Below, piece by piece: positions 7,966-17,340 of a stretch of DNA of 64,000 bases; the first letter of the stretch is position 1, and every line of letters starts with the position of its first letter. Under the pieces are notes generated by a model. That model saw only the letters and a program-made list of their open reading frames with translations. It made no database searches and had not been told where the DNA came from. The stretch is from positions 1 to 64,000 of the forward strand of contig JALHQH010000008.1 of assembly GCA_022842065.1 (NCBI GenBank). The letters are read 5' to 3'. Position numbers and translations under genes: made by a program. The DNA is from Caldilineaceae bacterium. Its GTDB lineage: Bacteria > Chloroflexota > Anaerolineae > Caldilineales > Caldilineaceae.

Positions 7966-8921
7966 TACGCCATAACCAGCTGTTCAGAAATGCTCTCGCC
8001 TTTGTAGACGCGATAGATAATATCAGCCAGCAGCGGTGCCACGGAAATGACTTCGATTTTGGGATGCTTTTTGGCGTCGCTCACGGGAATGGTGTTGGTG
8101 ACCACCAGCTTTTCAATGCGGTCATCGGCACTGAGGCGCTCTAAGGCCGTCGGTAGCAAAACCGGATGGGTGATGGCAAAGCAGGCTAGCCCGCTGGCCC
8201 CGCTGTCATAGAGGGCGTCGAGTTGTTTTAATACACTGCCCCCCGCCATAATATCATCAATGATAATCGGGCGGCGGCCTTCAATGTCACCAACAATATG
8301 GGTCGTTTCCGTATCGCTAAAGCTGGTGCGCCGTTTGTGCATCACCACTAGCGGCAGATTGAGTAATTCTGCATATTTGCCGGCCAGGCTCGTGCGCCCC
8401 ACATCCGGGCTGACAATTGCCGCATTCTCAAATTGCGGTTTGCGAAAGTAATCCGCCAACAGCGGCAGCGCGCTGAGCGGATCAACGGGAATATTAAAGA
8501 ATCCCTGAATCGCACGAGCATGGATATCAATAAAGACAACGCGTCGGGCCCCTTGGCCTTCCAACATGTTGGCCACAACGCGTGCGCTGATTGCCTCGCG
8601 GCCGCGCGCCATCCGCTCCTGGCGGGCATAGGGGAAATAGGGAATCACGACGCTAACACTGTGCGCGCTGGCACGGCGTAACGCATCCAAATAGAGCATC
8701 AACTCCATCAGGTTATCATTGACGGGCGCGGAACAGGGTTGGATCAGAAAAATATCCTGATCACGAACAACTTCATCCAACATGACATGAATTTCGCTGT
8801 CGGGTAAGTGGCGTGTAGTGGATTTGCCCAGGTTGACATCAAGGATTTTGGCAATTTCTGCGGCTAAGAGTGGGTGCGCCGACCCAGAAAAAATGCGTAA
8901 CGGATGGTATGATTCAACCAT
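7965..8921 (-). CDS. prs: Ribose-phosphate pyrophosphokinase (PRPP synthetase)
   Basis: This 318-residue enzyme makes PRPP from ribose 5-phosphate and ATP, feeding purine, pyrimidine, NAD, His and Trp synthesis. Signatures include [14 protein letters not shown] at the N-terminus, the ATP loop with [16 protein letters not shown] (about 105-120), [11 protein letters not shown] and the PRPP-binding [11 protein letters not shown] motif (usual form DDMIDTGGT). The length is standard. A near-consensus promoter lies 57-85 bases upstream. It is monocistronic and divergent from the dihydroxyacetone operon. Confidence 0.95.
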   Translation of the reverse strand: MVESYHPLRIFSGSAHPLLAAEIAKILDVNLGKSTTRHLPDSEIHVMLDEVVRDQDIFLIQPCSAPVNDNLMELMLYLDALRRASAHSVSVVIPYFPYARQERMARGREAISARVVANMLEGQGARRVVFIDIHARAIQGFFNIPVDPLSALPLLADYFRKPQFENAAIVSPDVGRTSLAGKYAELLNLPLVVMHKRRTSFSDTETTHIVGDIEGRRPIIIDDIMAGGSVLKQLDALYDSGASGLACFAITHPVLLPTALERLSADDRIEKLVVTNTIPVSDAKKHPKIEVISVAPLLADIIYRVYKGESISEQLVMA

Positions 8922-8977
8922 GGCTGCTTTTTGCTTTCCATAATTTATTTTTGGTATACAACTTCTTGTCCCCAGGA

Positions 8978-9006
8978 ATTATATGATACCATACAGTACG
9001 GGTCAA
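8978..9006 (-). promoter_or_regulatory. Sigma-70 promoter of prs
   Basis: On the minus strand, TTGACC (9001-9006) and TATAAT (8978-8983) are separated by 17 bases. The -10 box is a perfect consensus match. The promoter is correctly placed upstream of the PRPP synthetase start at 8921. Confidence 0.75.
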
Positions 9007-9156
9007 ACGTATCATGTTTACAGAATCGCACTTTGGCTGCGTCTGATAACTGTCGGCAGTGTACAGTGGGCTAACGGAGCCATGTTGCCGTTTTATCGTA
9101 TGGTTACATTGGGCTGGTTGCATTGGGCCAATTTGATTAATGCGTAAAAAGCGGGA

Positions 9157-9184
9157 TTGACCAATCCGAAAAAGTGATTAGAAT
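9157..9184 (+). promoter_or_regulatory. Probable promoter of the dha/glpK/PTS operon
   Basis: TTGACC (9157-9162) and TAGAAT (9179-9184) are separated by 16 bases on the plus strand, about 150 bases before dhaK. It is the best sigma-70-like site in the leader. Confidence 0.55.
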
Positions 9185-9334
9185 GAATATAGCATAAATT
9201 GTAACGATTCAGCTGTTGCCTACCTTGCCTAATCGACGCTGGGTAATGCGATCGTGCGTGCTCGCAGCGCAAGGCATCAAAAGCGAATCAGCAAAGCGTA
9301 ATGTCATGTTTCTTTTGCCACCACCTGCGTTTCC

Positions 9335-10321
9335 ATGCGCAAATTGATTAATCATCCATCCAATGCAGCCGTTGAAAGCCTGGAAGGCTTTGAACTGGCG
9401 TATAGTCACCTGCTGTGTGTCCACTACTCACCGAACTACGTTTACCGTAAAGATGCCCCCATTCACCGCAAGGTGGCAATTATCAGCGGGAGCGGCAGTG
9501 GCCATGAACCACTGAACAGCGGCTATGTGGGCATGGGGATGTTGGATGCTTCCTGTCCGGGGCCGATCTTTACCAGCCCTACCCCCAACCAATATGTGGC
9601 CGCCGCGCACAAGGTAAGCGGTGGTGCTGGTATTCTCTTTGTGGTCAAAAATTATACCGGTGGTGTGCTGAACACCGAGATGGCGATGGAGTTGGCAACG
9701 GAACAAGGGCTTGATGTCGCTTCGGTGCTGATTCACGATGATGTCGCGGTTGACAAAGATACCAACCGGCGCGGGATGGGGGCCGCCATCTTTGTCGAAA
9801 AGATTGCCGGTGCCGCCGCCGAAGCGGGCCAAAACTTAGCCGCAGTCAAGACCATCGCCCAGCGCGTGAGTGAACAGACGCGTAGCATGGGGGTGGCGCT
9901 TACCAGCTGCACGTCGCCCAGCATTGGCCATCCCACCTTTCAGTTGCCGGATGGGCAGATTGAACTGGGGGTCGGCATTCACGGTGAACCAGGCCGACGC
10001 CGCGCGCTGATGACCAAAGCTGATGAAATTGTTGATATGTTAGTGGCTCCGATTATTCACGATCTGCGCCTGCATGCCAATGATAAGGTATTGGTCCTGG
10101 TCAGTGGGTTGGGTGGGACGCCGCAACATGAACTTTTTATTGTCTACCGCCATTTGCACCACTTGCTGGAAAAACATACAGTGCAAGTGCAGCGCCAATT
10201 AGTTGGCAACTATATTACCAGCCTGGATATGGCCGGCTGTATTGTGTCGGTGTTGCGGCTTGATCCAGAATTGCTCAAACTCTGGGACGCACCAGTACGC
10301 ACTCCTGCGCTCTGGTGGTAA
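9335..10321 (+). CDS. dhaK: Dihydroxyacetone kinase subunit DhaK
   Basis: This 328-residue subunit binds dihydroxyacetone covalently as a hemiaminal and accepts phosphate from DhaL-bound nucleotide. The substrate-binding loop is SGSGSGHEP (about 51-59). The covalent His is in GVGIHGEPG, at residue 216, matching the E. coli position. The GGVLNTEMA and HDDVA segments are also typical. The length is normal. No clear Shine-Dalgarno sequence precedes the ATG. It is the first gene of a six-gene plus-strand operon with dhaL, glpK, dhaM, HPr and EI, which argues for the PEP-dependent rather than ATP-dependent form of the kinase. Confidence 0.94.
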   Translation: MRKLINHPSNAAVESLEGFELAYSHLLCVHYSPNYVYRKDAPIHRKVAIISGSGSGHEPLNSGYVGMGMLDASCPGPIFTSPTPNQYVAAAHKVSGGAGILFVVKNYTGGVLNTEMAMELATEQGLDVASVLIHDDVAVDKDTNRRGMGAAIFVEKIAGAAAEAGQNLAAVKTIAQRVSEQTRSMGVALTSCTSPSIGHPTFQLPDGQIELGVGIHGEPGRRRALMTKADEIVDMLVAPIIHDLRLHANDKVLVLVSGLGGTPQHELFIVYRHLHHLLEKHTVQVQRQLVGNYITSLDMAGCIVSVLRLDPELLKLWDAPVRTPALWW

Positions 10322-10359
10322 TGGGGCTGGTAACGGCTGAAGGATAAACCGAGGAAGCT

Positions 10360-11070
10360 ATGAGTCAGGAAATTACGCTGAATCAGCTGTTGCATTGGCT
10401 GAAACGCTATGCGGAGTATGTGGAAGCACAGGAATCCTACCTGTCGGAACTGGATGCCGCGATTGGCGATGCTGATCATGGCGTTAATATGGTGCGGGGG
10501 ATGGAGATGGTGCGCACCCAGCTAATGGAGGATCACGGAACACAGCAAGATGTGAGTTCGCTCATGCGCAATGTGGCAATGACCCTGATCAGCAGCGTTG
10601 GTGGCGCCGCCGGCCCCCTCTATGGCGCCTTCTTTCTGCGGGCTGCCAAAGGGGCCACTACGGCGTCAACGGTTACCTTGCTGCAACTGGCCCAAATGTT
10701 TCGCAGTGGGTTGGAAGGGGTACAACAGCGGGGCAAAGCAGTCTTGGAAGAAAAGACCATGATCGATGCCATGCAACCCGCCGTGGAAGCACTGGAAACC
10801 GCTGTCGCGCAAGGGGCAGATACCGATAGCGCTCTGCGCGCCGCTTCGGCGGCGGCGCAGCAAGGGATGGAACATACGATCATGTTGCAGGCCAATAAAG
10901 GGCGGGCCAGTTATCTTGGCGCGCGCTCCATCGGCCATCAAGATCCCGGGGCCACCAGTACCTATTATCTCTTTCTGGCCGCCCAGGAAACCCTGGGCAC
11001 CGACGCTATCAAAGCCACCGTCAAGGAAACGCTGGGCACCAACGGCATTAAAGTCACCGCCAAGCCATAA
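10360..11070 (+). CDS. dhaL: Dihydroxyacetone kinase subunit DhaL
   Basis: This 236-residue ADP-binding subunit shuttles phosphate from DhaM to dihydroxyacetone on DhaK. The Mg-ADP ligands lie in AAIGDADHGVNM (about 29-40), the counterpart of GDGDHGTNM, and the phosphate loop in SVGGAAGPLYGAFF (about 78-91). GRASYLGARSIGHQDPGA near the C-terminus is typical. A tail with two copies of ETLGT follows and is longer than in E. coli DhaL. GAGGAAG precedes the ATG. It sits 38 bases after dhaK. Confidence 0.93.
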   Translation: MSQEITLNQLLHWLKRYAEYVEAQESYLSELDAAIGDADHGVNMVRGMEMVRTQLMEDHGTQQDVSSLMRNVAMTLISSVGGAAGPLYGAFFLRAAKGATTASTVTLLQLAQMFRSGLEGVQQRGKAVLEEKTMIDAMQPAVEALETAVAQGADTDSALRAASAAAQQGMEHTIMLQANKGRASYLGARSIGHQDPGATSTYYLFLAAQETLGTDAIKATVKETLGTNGIKVTAKP

Positions 11071-11091
11071 CTGCCCTAGAACTTACCCGGT

Positions 11092-11135
11092 GACCAACGA
11101 ACCAACGAACCAACGAACCAACGAACCAACCGACC
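11092..11135 (+). repeat. Tandem AACGAACC-type octamer repeat before glpK
   Basis: About five head-to-tail copies of an 8-base unit (ACCAACGA) fill the dhaL-glpK gap, ending about 15 bases before the start of glpK and next to its ribosome site. Copy number could vary by slippage and alter spacing or mRNA structure, although the unit is not inside a coding region. Confidence 0.65.
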
Positions 11136-11151
11136 AAAGAGGAATCGCCCA

Positions 11152-12648
11152 ATGGCCGCATACATCGGTGCCATTGACTCTGGTACCACCAGCACCCGTT
11201 TTATGCTTTTTGACCAGCATGGCACCGTGATCGCCTATGATCAACGCGAGCACCAGCAGATCTTCCCCCAAAGTGGCTGGGTAGAACACGATGGGCTAGA
11301 GATCTGGGAGCGCACCCGCCAGGTGATCGGTGCCACCCTGGCCAAAGCCCAACTGTCGGCCCGCGATATCGCTGCGATTGGGATTACCAACCAGCGCGAA
11401 ACCACCTTGCTTTGGGACCGCGCTACGGGCGCGCCGGTCCACAACGCGATTGTCTGGCAGGACACCCGCACCGACCGGATCTGTCAGCAATTGACCGAGC
11501 AGGGGCATGCCCCGCTTTTTTATCACAAAACGGGGCTACCGTTGGCCACCTACTTTTCCGGCCCGAAAATTCACTGGCTGCTGGCGCATGTCGACGGTCT
11601 GCGCGACCGCGCCGAACGGGGCGAACTGCTCTTTGGCAACATTGACACTTGGCTGATCTGGAACTTGACCGGTGCCCATGTCACCGATCCGACCAATGCC
11701 AGCCGCACCATGTTAATGAATCTGGAGAGCTGCCAGTGGGATGAGGAGCTGTTGGCGATCCTCAACATTCCCCGCTGCTTGCTGCCGGAAATTCGTCCCA
11801 GCAGTGACCGGACTTTCTATGGCAAGACCCAGACCGCCGGCCCCTTTCAGGGTGAAATTCCAGTCTGTGGCGATCTGGGTGATCAACAAGCCGCCACCGT
11901 CGGCCAGACTTGTTTCCAGCCTGGCGAGGCCAAAAACACCTACGGCACCGGCTGCTTTATGATCTTGAACACTGGTACAGAAATCGTCCGCAGCCACAAT
12001 GGGCTCTTGACCACCGTCTGTTATCAATTGGGTGATCAGCCGCCGGTCTATGCGCTCGAAGGCTCCATCGCGATGGCCGGTGCGACGATACAGTGGTTGC
12101 GCGATAATCTACAACTGATCCACCACGCCGCCGAGACCGAAGCGTTGGCGCAAAGTGTGGCCGACAGTGGTGGCTGCTATCTGGTGCCGGCCTTCAGTGG
12201 CCTCTTTGCGCCCTATTGGCGCAGTGACGCCCGTGGGGTGCTCGTTGGGCTCACCCGTTATATTAATCGTGCCCATATTGTGCGCGCCGCGCTTGAATCG
12301 ATCTGCTACCAGACCCGCGAAGTGCTCGAAGCAATGAATGCTGACAGTGGCGTGCCGCTCCAATCATTGAAGGTCGATGGCGGTGCCACGGCTAATAACT
12401 TTCTGATGCAGTTGCAAGCGGATATTCTTGGCGTCGAAGTGATCCGCCCCAAAGTGGCCGAGACCACCAGCCTGGGCGCCGCCTATGCCGCCGGGCTTGC
12501 GGTTGGCTTCTGGCCGGATCTGGACGCGTTACGCCAGAATTGGCAGATGGATCGCCAGTGGCAGCCCCAATTGGCCGAAGCGGCGCGGGCTGCCGGCTTT
12601 CAGGGTTGGCAAAAAGCGGTACAACGTACATTGAATTGGGTTGATTGA
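11152..12648 (+). CDS. glpK: Glycerol kinase
   Basis: This 498-residue FGGY-family kinase phosphorylates glycerol to glycerol 3-phosphate with ATP. Family marks are [17 protein letters not shown] (phosphate 1), [25 protein letters not shown], the ADP-region [11 protein letters not shown] and the late [19 protein letters not shown]. The length is normal. An AGAGGAA site precedes the ATG at 11,152. Placement between DhaKL and DhaM-HPr-EI means glycerol and dihydroxyacetone phosphorylation are co-expressed. No glycerol facilitator or glycerol dehydrogenase is seen in the window. Regulation by HPr through a GlpK His is possible in some phyla but was not assessed here. Confidence 0.95.
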   Translation: MAAYIGAIDSGTTSTRFMLFDQHGTVIAYDQREHQQIFPQSGWVEHDGLEIWERTRQVIGATLAKAQLSARDIAAIGITNQRETTLLWDRATGAPVHNAIVWQDTRTDRICQQLTEQGHAPLFYHKTGLPLATYFSGPKIHWLLAHVDGLRDRAERGELLFGNIDTWLIWNLTGAHVTDPTNASRTMLMNLESCQWDEELLAILNIPRCLLPEIRPSSDRTFYGKTQTAGPFQGEIPVCGDLGDQQAATVGQTCFQPGEAKNTYGTGCFMILNTGTEIVRSHNGLLTTVCYQLGDQPPVYALEGSIAMAGATIQWLRDNLQLIHHAAETEALAQSVADSGGCYLVPAFSGLFAPYWRSDARGVLVGLTRYINRAHIVRAALESICYQTREVLEAMNADSGVPLQSLKVDGGATANNFLMQLQADILGVEVIRPKVAETTSLGAAYAAGLAVGFWPDLDALRQNWQMDRQWQPQLAEAARAAGFQGWQKAVQRTLNWVD

Positions 12649-12654
12649 CCGCCA

Positions 12655-13068
12655 ATGGTAAATCTTGTGATCGTCTCCCATTCACAACCGTTGGCGGAAG
12701 CCGTGAAAGCACTGGCCGCGCAGATGGCCGATGGGCAAGTCCAGATCGAAGCGGTTGGCGGCGTGGTAGATCAGCAGGGCGTGGTGCGATTGGGAACCGA
12801 TGCCGTCGCCATTGCCGCTGCCATCACAAAATGTTGGTCACCGGCCGGGGTCTTGTTGCTGGTTGATTTGGGCAGTGCTGTCCTCAGCACCGAACTCGCG
12901 CTGGAGTTGCTGCCGGCGGCACAGGCGCAACAGTGTCTGATCAGTAATGCACCGCTGGTCGAAGGAGCCATTATCGCAACGGTGGAAGCTAGTTTGGGAC
13001 ATGGGTTGACCACAGTAAACGCCGCCGCAGAAGGAGTGGTACACATTCCCAAGATTGTACGTGAATAG
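12655..13068 (+). CDS. dhaM: PTS-dependent dihydroxyacetone kinase phosphotransferase DhaM (EIIA domain only)
   Basis: This 137-residue protein corresponds only to the EIIA (mannose-type) domain of DhaM. The phospho-His is His9 in IVSHSQPLAEAV. The LLLVDLGSAVLSTELALELL segment is typical of DhaM and contacts DhaL. In E. coli DhaM this domain is fused to an HPr domain and a partial EI, whereas here those are separate downstream genes. It starts 6 bases after glpK with little Shine-Dalgarno sequence, suggesting translational coupling. It would pass phosphate from HPr to ADP held on DhaL. Confidence 0.92.
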   Translation: MVNLVIVSHSQPLAEAVKALAAQMADGQVQIEAVGGVVDQQGVVRLGTDAVAIAAAITKCWSPAGVLLLVDLGSAVLSTELALELLPAAQAQQCLISNAPLVEGAIIATVEASLGHGLTTVNAAAEGVVHIPKIVRE

Positions 13069-13077
13069 GGGAATCTG

Positions 13078-13350
13078 TTGACAGCAGAAGAGCGCTCGAC
13101 AACGGTAAAAGTGGCCGATCCACTGGGGCTGCACCTGCGCACCGGTCGGGATGTCGTCCAACTGGCAAACCAATTTCAAGCTGACATTATGGCCCAGAAT
13201 TTGACGCGGACATCGCCCGAGGTTAGTTTGAAGAGCATCCTCGAAATTATGCAACTACAAGCGCGCCAGGGCCATGATCTGCTGCTCCGTGCCATTGGCC
13301 CCGATGCACAGGCCGCATTGGATGCGCTCTGCGTCTTGCTTGGACAATAA
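13078..13350 (+). CDS. Phosphocarrier protein HPr
   Basis: This 90-residue HPr uses a TTG start at 13,078 with AGGGGAAT upstream. The active His19 lies in DPLGLHLRTGRD; the usual Pro after Arg is replaced by Thr. A Ser53 in LKSILEIMQLQ corresponds to the regulatory Ser46 of Gram-positive HPr. It carries phosphate from EI to DhaM. It is 9 bases downstream of dhaM and upstream of EI. Because no sugar EIIB/EIIC genes are nearby, it is probably dedicated to the dihydroxyacetone pathway. Confidence 0.9.
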   Translation: MTAEERSTTVKVADPLGLHLRTGRDVVQLANQFQADIMAQNLTRTSPEVSLKSILEIMQLQARQGHDLLLRAIGPDAQAALDALCVLLGQ

Positions 13351-13401
13351 ACTCGTCAATCAGTTAGTGATGCATCCCGTTTTCGCGCAACGACAAAAAC
13401 A

Positions 13402-15153
13402 ATGCCAGAATCCTTTCACGGTTTACCGGCTGCCCCAGGCATCGGTATCGGAACTCTTTTTATCTATCGTTCGCTGCGCTTAGGGACAGAGGTTCCCAAC
13501 ACCGAACAGGCTGCCGATCCAGCACCGGAATGGGCGCGGCTGCAACTTGCCCAAACGCGGGTTGACCAGGAATTAGCGCAATTATCCAGTGCCGAAAATA
13601 GCCTGGTGGCGGAAGTCTTTAGCGCGCAGCGGGCGATTTTACAGGATCAGACCCTGGTCAAGGCATTGCACAAAGCGATCTTTGATGAAGGGCAGAGCGC
13701 CCTCAGCGCCACCCACCATGTGATCTATGATCTGATCCAACTCTTTCGCAATCTGGGTGACGAATACTTTGCCGGGCGCGCAGTCGATATTCTGGATATT
13801 GGTCAGCGCCTCTTAACCCACATGGGGGCACCACAAACCAATCGGCACCTGTTACAGACCATCCCCCCACAGACCATCCTCGTCGCGACCGATCTGACCC
13901 CTTCCGAATTAACGGATCTGGCCCTGAACCATGTGTTGGGGATTGCCCTCGCCGAAAGCACGCCCACCTCCCATTCGGCCATTCTGGCGCGTAGTATGGG
14001 CATTCCCATGGCCTGTGCCTTGGGTGATGCGATCCTGACTGTCCCCGCCGCCCATCAAGCCGTATTGGATGGCAATACCGGCAAGTTAGTGGTCTTGCCC
14101 TCTGCCGCAGAGCTTTCCCACTACCAGGCGACCCAAGCGCAGCAAGTGGCGCGCCACGCAGTGGCGCTGACCCATGCCCAAGAGCCGGCCCAGACCCAGG
14201 ATGGGATCCGGATCCCAATTTTGGCCAATGCAAATCATCCGGATGAAGTTGCCTTAGCCAAAATCACGGGGGCCGATGGGGTCGGTCTTTTACGCACCGA
14301 ATACCTCTTTCAGCACCGCGCCGCCCCCCCCACCTTGGATGAGCAATATGTGATCTACCTGGCCCTGGCTCGTCAACTCAGCGGTACCCAATTTACGGTC
14401 CGTGCCCTTGACGCCGGGGGCGATAAACCCATGCGCTACATCCACCATGCCCACGAAGAAAATCCCTTTTTGGGCCTACGTGGGCTGCGTTTGTTGTTAG
14501 CCGAGCCGGAACTGTTATGTACCCAATTTCGCGCGCTCTATCGTGTGGCCGTCGCGTTACAAGGTGATGTGACCGTACGCTTTATGTTGCCCATGGTCAG
14601 TTCGGTCGAAGAAGTGCATATGGTGCAGCGCCTACTGGCCACTGTTGCAGCCGAAGAAGCGCAGTGCCAGCCATTGGCTCAACCCATGCAAGTTGGCGTC
14701 ATGATCGAAGTGCCTTCGGCGGCCTTGACCGCCGCCCCCATTGCCGCGCTGGTCGATTTTCTCAGCATTGGCACGAATGATCTGGCCCAATACACGCTGG
14801 CCACCGACCGCACTAATGCCAGCGTTGCGGCGTTGGCCGATCCCTTGCACCCGGCTGTCTTACAGTTGATTGAACGAACCTGCCGCGCCGGAGCCGCCGC
14901 GGGCATTCCCGTGTCGATCTGTGGCGAAGTAAGTGGGGATGTGGAGGCGCTGCCGCTTCTCCTCGGGCTCGGGTTGACTGAGATCAGTGCCCCCTTGCCG
15001 GCCGTCCCCTTGATTAAAGCCGGGGTTCGCCATTGGCACTTGGCGGACTGTCGCGCGTTGGCCCAGCGTGCGCTGCACTGCGGCAATGCCCAAGAAGTGC
15101 GCGATCTGCTGGGTGACGCCGGGCGAATGTTGGCTGAATCGGGTAACTCATAG
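13402..15153 (+). CDS. ptsI: Phosphoenolpyruvate-protein phosphotransferase (enzyme I)
   Basis: This 583-residue enzyme I takes phosphate from PEP to HPr. The phospho-His is His191 in TSHSAILARSMGIPMA (usual form GGRTSHTAI). The PEP-binding barrel shows LLRTEYLF, ALDAGGDKP, MLPMVSS, IEVPSAA and FLSIGTNDLAQYTLATDR. The catalytic Cys lies in VSICGEVSGD. All domains are present and the length is standard (about 570-580). It is the last gene of the dha operon. Being full length, it makes the PTS chain PEP-EI-HPr-DhaM-DhaL-DhaK self-contained. Confidence 0.94.
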   Translation: MPESFHGLPAAPGIGIGTLFIYRSLRLGTEVPNTEQAADPAPEWARLQLAQTRVDQELAQLSSAENSLVAEVFSAQRAILQDQTLVKALHKAIFDEGQSALSATHHVIYDLIQLFRNLGDEYFAGRAVDILDIGQRLLTHMGAPQTNRHLLQTIPPQTILVATDLTPSELTDLALNHVLGIALAESTPTSHSAILARSMGIPMACALGDAILTVPAAHQAVLDGNTGKLVVLPSAAELSHYQATQAQQVARHAVALTHAQEPAQTQDGIRIPILANANHPDEVALAKITGADGVGLLRTEYLFQHRAAPPTLDEQYVIYLALARQLSGTQFTVRALDAGGDKPMRYIHHAHEENPFLGLRGLRLLLAEPELLCTQFRALYRVAVALQGDVTVRFMLPMVSSVEEVHMVQRLLATVAAEEAQCQPLAQPMQVGVMIEVPSAALTAAPIAALVDFLSIGTNDLAQYTLATDRTNASVAALADPLHPAVLQLIERTCRAGAAAGIPVSICGEVSGDVEALPLLLGLGLTEISAPLPAVPLIKAGVRHWHLADCRALAQRALHCGNAQEVRDLLGDAGRMLAESGNS

Positions 15154-15273
15154 TATCATCGCGCAGTGTGGCTGTGCATCAGCGGATGCGCATGATACGT
15201 TCGCCCCTTGCGTATGGTGGGGGCAAGCAGTTTGCGGCTGGGGTATTGCCGCGGTCAGATCGGAGCTAAGTCG

Positions 15274-16203
15274 ATGCGCGTACCGAGTAACTTACCTGCA
15301 CTGTGGCAGCCAAGCGCGAGCAAAAAAGTTAATCTCGCCGCACCGCAACCACAGGTGCCGGCGGCAGCGCTGATCGATTATCGCGACCGGATTAGTGTCG
15401 TAACCTGGATCTTTGTCTTCGGTTTGGGGCTTAGCCTGCTCTATAGTCTGCCGGTTGTGGTGATCAGCTTGCGCGCGCTCGGTTCACCGGTCAGTATCGC
15501 GCTGACCAGAACCCTGGTCGCGGCGATCTTTCTCGCCATTCTTGCGGCCGCCAGCGCCGAGAGCGTGATCAGCGTCCACCCTCGTTTTAGTGGGCGCAAA
15601 GGTCTGGGGTGGCTTTGGTCTTGGCCTTTTTGGGCGCTGCCTATGGCCTTGGCCATTATTGCTGTCTATGTCTTGCCCCTCGCCCCCACCCGTCCGATTC
15701 AGGTGCTGGCCATTTTGGGGGGCGGGGCGTTGATGGCGGTGGCCCTTTTTAGCCTCTATGCCACGGTAGAACGCGGCCAAGCCGGTTTTCGCCGGGGCCG
15801 CTTTGTGCTCGATGCCCTTGCCTATGGCGCGGCGCTGGTCCTTTTCCTCTTCGTCTACCAGACGCGCACCCGCAGCCTGCTTTCCGGCACGTTGGTGGCC
15901 ATGACGGCAACTTTGTTGGCCGTGGAAATCTTGCGCAGCACAACCGACCGCTCACTTACGGTGCTGCTCTATGGTGCCATCACCGGTATGATCCTCGGCC
16001 AGGTGACCTGGGCACTCAACTACTGGTGGATGCTGAACAACTTGACCGGTGGCTTGCTGCTGCTGTTGATCTTTTACCTGATCGTGGGCATTGCCCAGCA
16101 TGGGCTACAAGACCATTTAAATCGCCGCATTCTGCTGGAATTTGCGATCTTTGCCGCGGTTGCGCTCATGTTGATTGCCGCGATCGCCCCGCGTTTTGGC
16201 TGA
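15274..16203 (+). CDS. Polytopic membrane protein of unknown function
   Basis: This 310-residue protein has about eight to nine predicted membrane helices spread from residue 40 to the C-terminus, and a hydrophilic N-terminus of about 35 residues. I do not recognise the family; no transporter or enzyme motif was found. The ATG at 15,274 with GGAG about 9 bases upstream is preferred to the frame-open ATG at 15,208. It follows ptsI by 120 bases on the same strand, so it could be read through from the dha operon, but it has no obvious link to it. It converges on the next gene across a 28-bp hairpin. Confidence 0.7.
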   Translation: MRVPSNLPALWQPSASKKVNLAAPQPQVPAAALIDYRDRISVVTWIFVFGLGLSLLYSLPVVVISLRALGSPVSIALTRTLVAAIFLAILAAASAESVISVHPRFSGRKGLGWLWSWPFWALPMALAIIAVYVLPLAPTRPIQVLAILGGGALMAVALFSLYATVERGQAGFRRGRFVLDALAYGAALVLFLFVYQTRTRSLLSGTLVAMTATLLAVEILRSTTDRSLTVLLYGAITGMILGQVTWALNYWWMLNNLTGGLLLLLIFYLIVGIAQHGLQDHLNRRILLEFAIFAAVALMLIAAIAPRFG

Positions 16204-16224
16204 TGGTAAGGAAAGCGGTACATC

Positions 16225-16299
16225 GGTAGATCAGTAAATCGGTACATCGGTAAATACAATACATACCGATGTACCGATGTACCGATTTACTGATCTACC
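16225..16299. terminator. Convergent-gene hairpin with 28-bp perfect arms
   Basis: Arms 16,225-16,252 and 16,272-16,299 are perfect reverse complements made of GGTACATCGGTAAATC-like units. The hairpin separates the membrane protein stop (16,203) from the stop of the opposing dehydrogenase gene (16,303), which suits bidirectional termination. Confidence 0.65.
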
Positions 16300-16302
16300 A
16301 AT

Positions 16303-17247
16303 CTACCTTACCTGCGCGGCTACTGCGGCCAGCCGGTCAAAGGTCACCGGATCGATCTCCACATCCAGCACCTGGGCAATCACCCCGGTCCAGCCGTGCA
16401 AAAAAGCGACCCAGCCATCCGCCACGGTGAGTTGGCGTGCGCTCTGTTGAGCCAGTGCCTGCTGCATAAAGTCAAGTGCGCCGCGATAATTGAGCTCCCA
16501 GGCAATGCCGCCTTGCGGGAAGCGGGCCTCTGCCGTTAGCGGCGAACCAGGGCGATCTTTGCCCAATCCTGTGGCATTAATCACGACACTGCCGGGCGGC
16601 AGGGTGGCCAGTAACTGATCATTTTGTGCCGGTTGTGTGTGGTGCAGATAGCGGAAAGGCATGCTCGGTGCCAGCGCGGCGATTGTGCGCGCCACCCGCG
16701 CCAGGCGGAGCAGGTCAACATCGACAAAGGTAAAGGAGGCTGGGCGCTCCGCTGCCGTTGGCTTGTTGATCAGGTGCAGCGCCAGTGCCATTGCCGCGCC
16801 GCCAGCCCCCAGGCTAAGCACCTCACCCCCGGTGCGGCCAAAATAGGCCGGACCGGTAATGGCGTCCAAGGCCCGCCCATCGGCCACCGGGTCGACGGCA
16901 TGGCCCCAAAGTTGGCCCTTGCGCTTGGAGATGCAAGAGATCTCGTCGCACTGCTGGGCATAGGGATCGAGCCGATCAAAGAGATCACGCGCCGCTTCCA
17001 GTAGATCGATTTTGTGGGTCGTAATCAACCCACCCAAGGCTAGATCATCGTCTTTGATCACCTGGACAATCTGGCGGTAGCGCGCCGGCTCATCGTGGAT
17101 CTGACAATCGATGCCCTTGAGCATGACCTCTGGGCGACCCAACACCTCCATCCAGCGGGGAAAAACCCGTTGGGCGGAAGATTGACCAGTGGTAACGCCG
17201 ATAAAGTAAAAGGTTGGGACGCCGTTGGGCGTCAATTGGGCCGTCAT
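16303..17247 (-). CDS. Shikimate dehydrogenase-like NAD(P)-dependent enzyme
   Basis: This 314-residue protein is related to shikimate/quinate dehydrogenases. The substrate Lys lies in GGLITTHKIDLLEA (usual form NVTIPHK), the Asp in DPVADGRAL, the dinucleotide motif in SLGAGGAAMALAL and INATGLGKDRPGSP corresponds to INATPxGM. It is longer than housekeeping AroE (about 275 residues), and its substrate loop is altered. It may therefore act on another polyol acid rather than in aromatic synthesis. The divergent partner is a four-carbon acid sugar kinase 93 bases away, which supports a catabolic role, although that is inference. Confidence 0.8.
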   Translation of the reverse strand: MTAQLTPNGVPTFYFIGVTTGQSSAQRVFPRWMEVLGRPEVMLKGIDCQIHDEPARYRQIVQVIKDDDLALGGLITTHKIDLLEAARDLFDRLDPYAQQCDEISCISKRKGQLWGHAVDPVADGRALDAITGPAYFGRTGGEVLSLGAGGAAMALALHLINKPTAAERPASFTFVDVDLLRLARVARTIAALAPSMPFRYLHHTQPAQNDQLLATLPPGSVVINATGLGKDRPGSPLTAEARFPQGGIAWELNYRGALDFMQQALAQQSARQLTVADGWVAFLHGWTGVIAQVLDVEIDPVTFDRLAAVAAQVR

Positions 17248-17276
17248 ACGCGTTCGCTTAATCCTTTATTCGAATT

Positions 17277-17338
17277 GTGTTGGTTAGTTTGTTGCAACGA
17301 ATCGACCAACCGACTAACCAACTAACTAACCGACTATC
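17277..17338. repeat. GGTTAGTT-type hairpin in a divergent intergenic region
   Basis: TTGGTTAGTTTGTTG is mirrored by CAACCGACTAACCAACTAAC units between two divergent genes, ending at the acid sugar kinase start. It belongs to the same oligomer family as at 6624, 48,750 and 54,227. Confidence 0.5.
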
Positions 17339-17340
17339 CT

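Larger units (their letters stand above)
8922..9334. other. Divergent regulatory region between prs and dhaK
   Basis: This 413-base gap holds no gene that I can support. It contains a minus-strand promoter for prs (8978-9006) and a plus-strand promoter for the dha operon (9157-9184), leaving a dhaK leader of about 145 bases. No clear operator palindrome was identified in the rest. Confidence 0.55.

Noticed and set aside
11092..11135. Possible CRISPR-like repeat
   Set aside because: Units are only 8 bases, head-to-tail, with no spacers and no Cas genes nearby. It is a simple tandem repeat.
15208..15273. Upstream start for the polytopic membrane protein
   Set aside because: The 22 extra residues are not hydrophobic, and the ATG at 15,274 has a better-placed GGAG.
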